64,000 nt of DNA, from the NCBI GenBank assembly GCA_026874595.1, contig CM049311.1, forward strand, positions 37,126,676-37,190,675, given 5' to 3'. Each line of letters opens with the position of its first letter. The stretch's first letter is position 1. Below the pieces are notes generated by a model. It was not told the origin of the DNA. It ran no database searches and saw only the letters and a list, made by a program, of their open reading frames with translations. This DNA is from Sipunculus nudus. Taxonomy: Eukaryota; Annelida; Sipuncula; Golfingiida; Sipunculidae. Below are positions 58,734 to 64,000 of the stretch, piece after piece. The translations under genes were made by a program, and so were the position numbers.

Positions 58734-60689
58734 ATGTGTGCCCAAAGACTTGGGGCCAATTAAAGTACTGCTCACTTGCACTCATGACCTGTGTTGGCTG
58801 TCAGGCTGATATGGTTGTTGTTTTTATCTTATATTCCAAAATAAATAGTAATCAGGGGCCACATCCTCTACCAAGATCCAAATCAAAATACACTGTAACA
58901 CAGGATATATTCTCCTTAGTTTAACAGCTTTGTTCACTGGTCAACTCAAAAACAATAGCTCAGCAGGAACAAAAGAAGTAATGGTATGTGACTATGGAAA
59001 AAAGACTTACAGGACAAAAATATGATGGTGATCCAGATTACCTCAGAATTTAAGTGATTCCTTGAGGGTTATCCTAAACATCTATTTGATTTCATCAAAA
59101 TCTGTTAACAACATTTTTGCATAATACTGATCAGGGACAAATCAAATAACTAAGGGTAAAATATATTACCTGCAGCCTCCTGGCAGAGATGTAAGTTATG
59201 CCCAAGTAAGAATATCATGTAAAAAGAGAACCAAAATACACTTTTCATCACTTGTTTCTAATTACCTTTTCAACATCATTTGCACACTGGGCTATGTCCC
59301 TTTCAAAGTTTTTGTCTCAGTTATTTGGAATTTTATCTTTCAGGAATTTGTGAATCTTTGAATAATCTTGCCATGATATGTGTTTATGTGTGCATGTGTG
59401 TTTGAGTGTGTTTCTTATCAACTTAACTTGTGCAGTCCTGAACAGAATTCCAAGAAATATTAAGGGCACCTCGGGAATGGGCCAATGAGGAATCAGTTGG
59501 ATTTTGGTGTGGGTCTGGCTGATTATCTGTATCAAGGAAGGACTTCCAGGAATATTCACGAATGTGCAGTCATATATTTACATGCACATAATTGAACATG
59601 ATAATATAAGTGAAATAAGTGAATGCTAACACTTGTTTAGGAACTTTTGCACCAATGAACTGGAGAATAAAGGGTCAATAAGTGAATGAAAACACAGTTG
59701 CAGAATATCCCACATTAAGGATTGCCCACATCCTGAGGAGGCGTATTTCTAGTTTACATGATACAACGTACTGGTTGGTATTGGACTATGTTTCATTCTG
59801 AACAAGCACTGCATGTTCTATGGAAACAGGGGTAGTCAGTCAATCAGGTTGATTGTTACAAAGTTGTTGGTGGAGAAGATTCAATAATCCCTGCGTGAAG
59901 AATACCCAAGAAGAGGAAATCAATTTAGACCTTGCCTAAGAATAAAACAGCAGGAAAAGTGACATTATGCATGAAACAGGGAAGCTTTTGTCATGTGTCC
60001 TGGGTTCTTCAGTGCAGTAACATTGACTGATTTGGCATTAAGTTGCTGAGACACCTTCACACTCTATTGTCTTGTTTTACTAATAGCAACAATAAAAAAA
60101 TCATATTACAGATGATGGTGCTCATGTCTTTGGTAACCTTGAAAAGTGGTCGAGCCCAAATTAACTAGTCAAGGAAGCAAGAGTCTTCTACTATAGAAAT
60201 TTTCTCTCTAATATTCATGAATTTTTACACACCTTGTGGGCTACTTTCATCGTTTTTTTTTTTTTTCCTAAATGCATGCCAGTATTTTCTGTATCTTTAT
60301 GAAATAATCAAGAAAGCATTAAGAGATATGATACACCCCCATCAATATCGTAGATCACCATATATATAACATTACCAGAATGGTCAAACTTTAATTCAGT
60401 GTGAGATATTCAGGAAAGAATTCAAGGAAATATATGAATCTAAGCTGTGTAAACATGTGTAATGATTCACCAATTCTTTCACTTGAGTCAGTTCAGAGTA
60501 CATACCAGACTGTGTATGCTTGCAAGGACAAATGTTTTCCCTGTTCTAGAATTTACACTTAAGGTTCCTGTATTACTTATAAATTATGATGGTGTTTCAT
60601 TCGTCCAGATGAGAAATTGCATTCTATTCTTAACAGTAAAAAAGTCTATCCAAATTACCAAATTGTTTTTCAGTTTAATCCGTTTTTTT
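58734..60689. other. non-coding stretch with dispersed repeat at 59330-59770
   Basis: Only the repeat related to 51240-51700 is recognisable. A T13 run is near 60255. No gene. Confidence 0.4.
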
Positions 60690-62694
60690 AGCCCAGCTGA
60701 CTGAAAGTCATCTGAGCTATAGCTATCACTCTTTGTCCGTTGTCCATCTGTCTGTCTGTCCTTTGTGCCCTCCATGTTAACAGACCACAGATCAAAACTG
60801 CTGGACCTAGAAACTTCTAACTGTAAAACCATGGAGTTCCATAAAAAATCTCCTATGAAATTAGTTAACTGTGATCTATATCCTCTGAACCAAGGGGCTC
60901 ATAAATTGCCTAATAATAATTAAAAATTTTATACAAAAGCTCCAATATCTGAATAACTAATGCATTGATTGTCATGATTGTTTCCATGTCATATATATCA
61001 ATCAAATAGTGTTTCATCATTTCCTGTTGACTGGTGGCGCCACCTGTATTTTTTATGCATTTATTCTCTAATTTTGAGACCTTCTGATGAAGGAGTTCAT
61101 CCGTTAACAGGGCACAAACGTAACTATTAGACATTGAAATTTCTAACTTTACGTTCAGGGAGGTCCTTGGCAAATCTCCTTGGAAACCTGAAATTAGGTC
61201 ATTTTTTAAACCACAGGCAGAAAACAGTCAGTAAGACGGGGCAAAAATTGTATCTGCAAGACCTAGAATCTTCTAACATGATATTCAGGCAGGTCCCGGT
61301 AAATCTGCATGGAAACCTGAAATTAGGTGATGGTGACCTATATTTTGTGAACTGTTAGCCAAAAACTTTATTTTTAGCACCCTGAAAATCATTTGGGCAC
61401 AAATTGTATCTGCTAATTAACCCTAGAATATTCCAAAGTAATATACAGGGAAGTCTTGGGCAGAGTCTATGGAAACTTGTAATTAGGTTATGGTGACTTA
61501 TATTACTTGCCAAATACAGACAGTCAGACAGAGCACAAAACTTTACTGATGAACCTAGAATCTATGCTCCCGAGCAGCCAGAATATTGCGATTCTAAAGA
61601 AGCTACTGATTTTCCTGCTGCCTGGTTTGACCATTTATGATACATTTAGACACAAGGTGTTGGGTCGCTGTCTGGAAGCCAACCAAATGCCAGTTAACAA
61701 ACACTCGACAGGCATCATTGCACCACCCATAGCTACACTTCCAGTGCGCTTCAAGTGCAATCAAGTGGTTACTTTAAGTGACAAATATTCGAATTTTAAT
61801 TGCTCCCTCTATGTTCTTGCATCATCTATGAATTTGCTAGCAAAACCAAAACCAGCCAGCGAGATGGCACGGAGCCAATATTGTTACATTTCGTTTGAAT
61901 TTCAGCTCATCGGCCAGGCATCCAATGGTCACAAGGACCAGTTCAAACCACGTCTCAGGCCATTCTCTCTGAGCTTGTGTCACAGACTATGGCCTATTTA
62001 AATGGTTGCCGGGGCGATGAGCTGTCACTCAAAACAAATGTATCAACAGTTGCTCCGTGTTTTCCTCGCTTGGCTGGTAAACCTCTTGCTGGCAACACTG
62101 CCTGATAATTATGTAGATTCTTTGTCGCATCAGTTGTGTGTCGCATGTTGGGCATTGTTTACACGCAGTCAAGAAGACCACAACTATTTATGGAAAAGGT
62201 TTGTGGTCTAGCTCATACACAATAGCCTTTTTAACCCCTAAAAATTGTTGCCAACAGCATTTATATTTGCTATCTATTAATCATGTGAACATATCAGCCA
62301 ACCATAGAGGTTGTGTCTTCCAGCACAGGGTCTCATCTGATTGGACAAATATACAGTGCTCCCCTCTAGTGTAGTGATTCAGGATATGAGGTCAAAACAA
62401 ACAGCACTTACAAGATAGGTTGTAGGCCTACAGGTAAAGCGCTGTGTAAAGAGTGTATCTAGAATCTTCTGATTTGACATCCAGGGATGTCCTTCAGAAA
62501 GGGGCACAGTCATTTTTAGCTCAGCTGAAGGCATACAAAAAGGCTAGATTTCATGGGAATGGCTGGACTTATTATCATGAAACTTTTTCTTAATGTTGAT
62601 TATGAAGAACTTTAAAAGCTACAGTTGAATGGGGATCCTTTTGTGAATATCTTCCTAGTCAGCTGAGCGTCATGACCCATGGGTCACTTAATTT
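60690..62694 (+). mobile_element. family-A-like element with internal ~130-bp repeats and a nested 895-bp insert
   Basis: It begins AGCCCAGCTGACTGAAAGTC with CTGTCTGTCTGTCC following, and ends GCGTCATGACCCATGGGTCA. The interior has repeated units with GGCACAAA..TGTATCTG, ACCTAGAATCTTCTAAC, CAGG.AGGTC and TGGAAACCTGAAATTAGGT (about 61110, 61235, 61390, 61525), plus one GGTGGCGCCACC palindrome near 61026. A second AGCTCAGCTGA at about 62517 may start a short nested member. Confidence 0.65.
61564..62458. mobile_element. 895-bp insertion of unknown class within the family-A copy
   Basis: CTAGAATCT lies immediately left (61555-61563) and right (62459-62467) of the segment. Removing it restores the repeat unit (GAACCTAGAATCTTCTGATTTGACATCC). 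The insert is visibly richer in GC and CpG than its host and holds a 164-codon plus-strand open frame that enters from the left (61507-62001) but matches no protein I know. No clear TIR, poly(A) or tRNA-like head; a 9-bp duplication would fit several transposon classes. Confidence 0.6.
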
Positions 62695-64000
62695 TCAGTA
62701 AATTGCAAACAGGCAAAGCAACCATCTAGCCAAGAGCAACAAAAACATGTTTCCCCAATGGCAGATGAAAATGATGCTCTGTGCCCCCTGGGTGTATGAG
62801 AAAAGGTACTGTGACCACATCAAGGGAAAACTTTTGAATATTGAGGGCCCAAAAAGCAAACTTAAATGGCCTTGGAAGTCGTTTGGTATCACTCTTTGTG
62901 AAAGTGACATAATTAATGCAGCTTAGGTTGTTGATCTGTTAACCTTGGACAGTACTCATTTCCGTATACCTGACATGTTTGAGAAACAAAAAGGAACCAC
63001 ATACAGTTTATTTGAATTTGATGAGCATGCATGAAGCAAATGACAAAGCTTTCATAGGAGTATAAATCCTAACATACAACCTTTTCATGCTGCTACCACA
63101 GTACCAGTCAAGCTGGTGTCATATAGTGCACTTTACCTTCAGTCTCAACTATAAATGTATGTGAGCTGACTTAGTGCAGCCTCATTTGACAGGGTTGAAA
63201 TTGTGGTTCTCAAAAGGATAAAAATAAGATAAACACCCCAGTGTATAATCAAGGCCATAGACATAATGGATAAAATGAATTAAAGTACCCTTAAAATAGA
63301 TAACCAACTTAAATCAAATAACTTTAACTTAACACAGATCCTTTCAAGTCATTTGAAGTTAGCAGGGATTTTGCCCAACATGTCCAGCTATGAAATTCTG
63401 TTAATGTTTTGCCCATGCAAGTCAGCTACAATTTTTTGGCTAACATAGCTTTTGGCTGTAGCTGCATTCTGACATAGATATCAAGGTGACATACAGTTGT
63501 TCATTATTTGCTTCTTTTTACAAAACCTAAAAGATTCAAAACTTCGATCAGTAAAGAAATAACAAACTGAATCATTTTAAGGGTCTATACAATCTACTTT
63601 CTTAAAAAACATGTCTTGTTCATCTTATGCAGTTCATTTGCAGCTTAAAATATAACAGTAAGGGGTTTTCATTGACAAAAGGCTTTATTATTGTTCATTA
63701 GTGCTTTCCAGGCACACAGCTTATAAAATCCACTGTTAGTAAAGTAATCAATGTTTTTCATTGAGGGAGCACACAATGTCAATAATATCCAAGTCTTTCT
63801 TCGGATCATAAATCACTACCAGAAATCAGTCAGTGTAACAATTTATACAGGCTGAATCCACCTAAAAAAATAAGCTTTTATACTGTATCTGTGGTCTGTG
63901 GTATGGTATTAAAGTAATTATTGCAAGACTTGAAATAACTTGAAACATATAGTTTTGATTTAATTAATTGGCAGTGATTTACAGCTGAAGGTTAGATTTA
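62695..64000. other. right edge, non-coding as far as visible
   Basis: No exon-like block, repeat array or RNA gene recognised. The minus-strand frame at 62910-62695 has no known motif. Confidence 0.4.

Noticed and set aside
61507-62001. 164-codon plus-strand open frame
   Set aside because: It crosses the boundary of a transposon insertion (61563/61564), so its start lies in host repeat and the rest in the insert; no known protein family seen.

Overview
This looks like AT-rich (roughly 35-38 % GC by eye) nuclear DNA of an invertebrate animal, not a prokaryote. It has spliced genes with GT-AG introns, a truncated LINE with a poly(A) tail, LTR derivatives, several MITE families and at least seven different minisatellites. 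The style of the dispersed repeats (short elements with GTCC-type microsatellite heads and a conserved GACCCATGGGTC tail) is what I associate with marine lophotrochozoans, especially bivalve molluscs. That taxonomic guess is inference.

Gene content: I can support one protein-coding gene, on the minus strand from about 7.0 kb to the left edge. Five exons (6998-6819, 5563-5442, 4957-4816, 3072-2885, 1965-1864) join in frame into 242 codons. They encode a GAS2-like cytoskeletal linker: a calponin-homology (CH) domain, then the first half of a GAR/GAS2 microtubule-binding domain. The last coding exon(s) lie beyond position 1. A splice acceptor just upstream of the ATG implies at least one non-coding 5' exon to the right, not located with confidence. 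Its introns hold a 31-bp minisatellite, a hAT-type MITE with perfect 8-bp target duplication, and mariner-like MITEs.

The other 57 kb is intergenic (or long-intron) DNA dominated by repeats. At 7.7-11.1 kb and 23.1-27.8 kb there are copies of one non-autonomous family (called family A here) in opposite orientation; the right locus is a three-level nest of that family. The left copy carries a 732-bp solo LTR, and the right copy preserves the empty site. At 18.7-21.5 kb there is an array of about 41 copies of a 67-bp satellite. At 29.1-29.7 kb are degenerate ~130-150 bp repeats with a perfect GGTGGCGCCACC palindrome. Minisatellites of 30 bp (30.8 kb), 23-25 bp (36.2 kb), ~32 bp (39.1 kb) and 49 bp (52.0 kb) follow. 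At 31.9-34.9 kb there is a ~2.9-kb element with long imperfect inverted repeats.

The most distinctive item is a 431-bp miniature LTR element (TRIM-like) at 47040-47470. It has two ~151-161 bp terminal repeats (TG...CA), 4-bp target duplications, a primer-binding site matching the 3' end of tRNA-Pro, a polypurine tract, and RNA polymerase III A/B-box-like sequences inside each LTR. At 56.9-57.8 kb lies a 5'-truncated, frameshifted LINE with a 13-bp target duplication. At 60.7-62.7 kb another family-A copy is interrupted by an 895-bp insert flanked by a 9-bp direct repeat. I found no rRNA, no intact tRNA gene, no CRISPR array and no operon-like organisation. Most open frames outside the GAS2-like gene are chance or repeat-derived.
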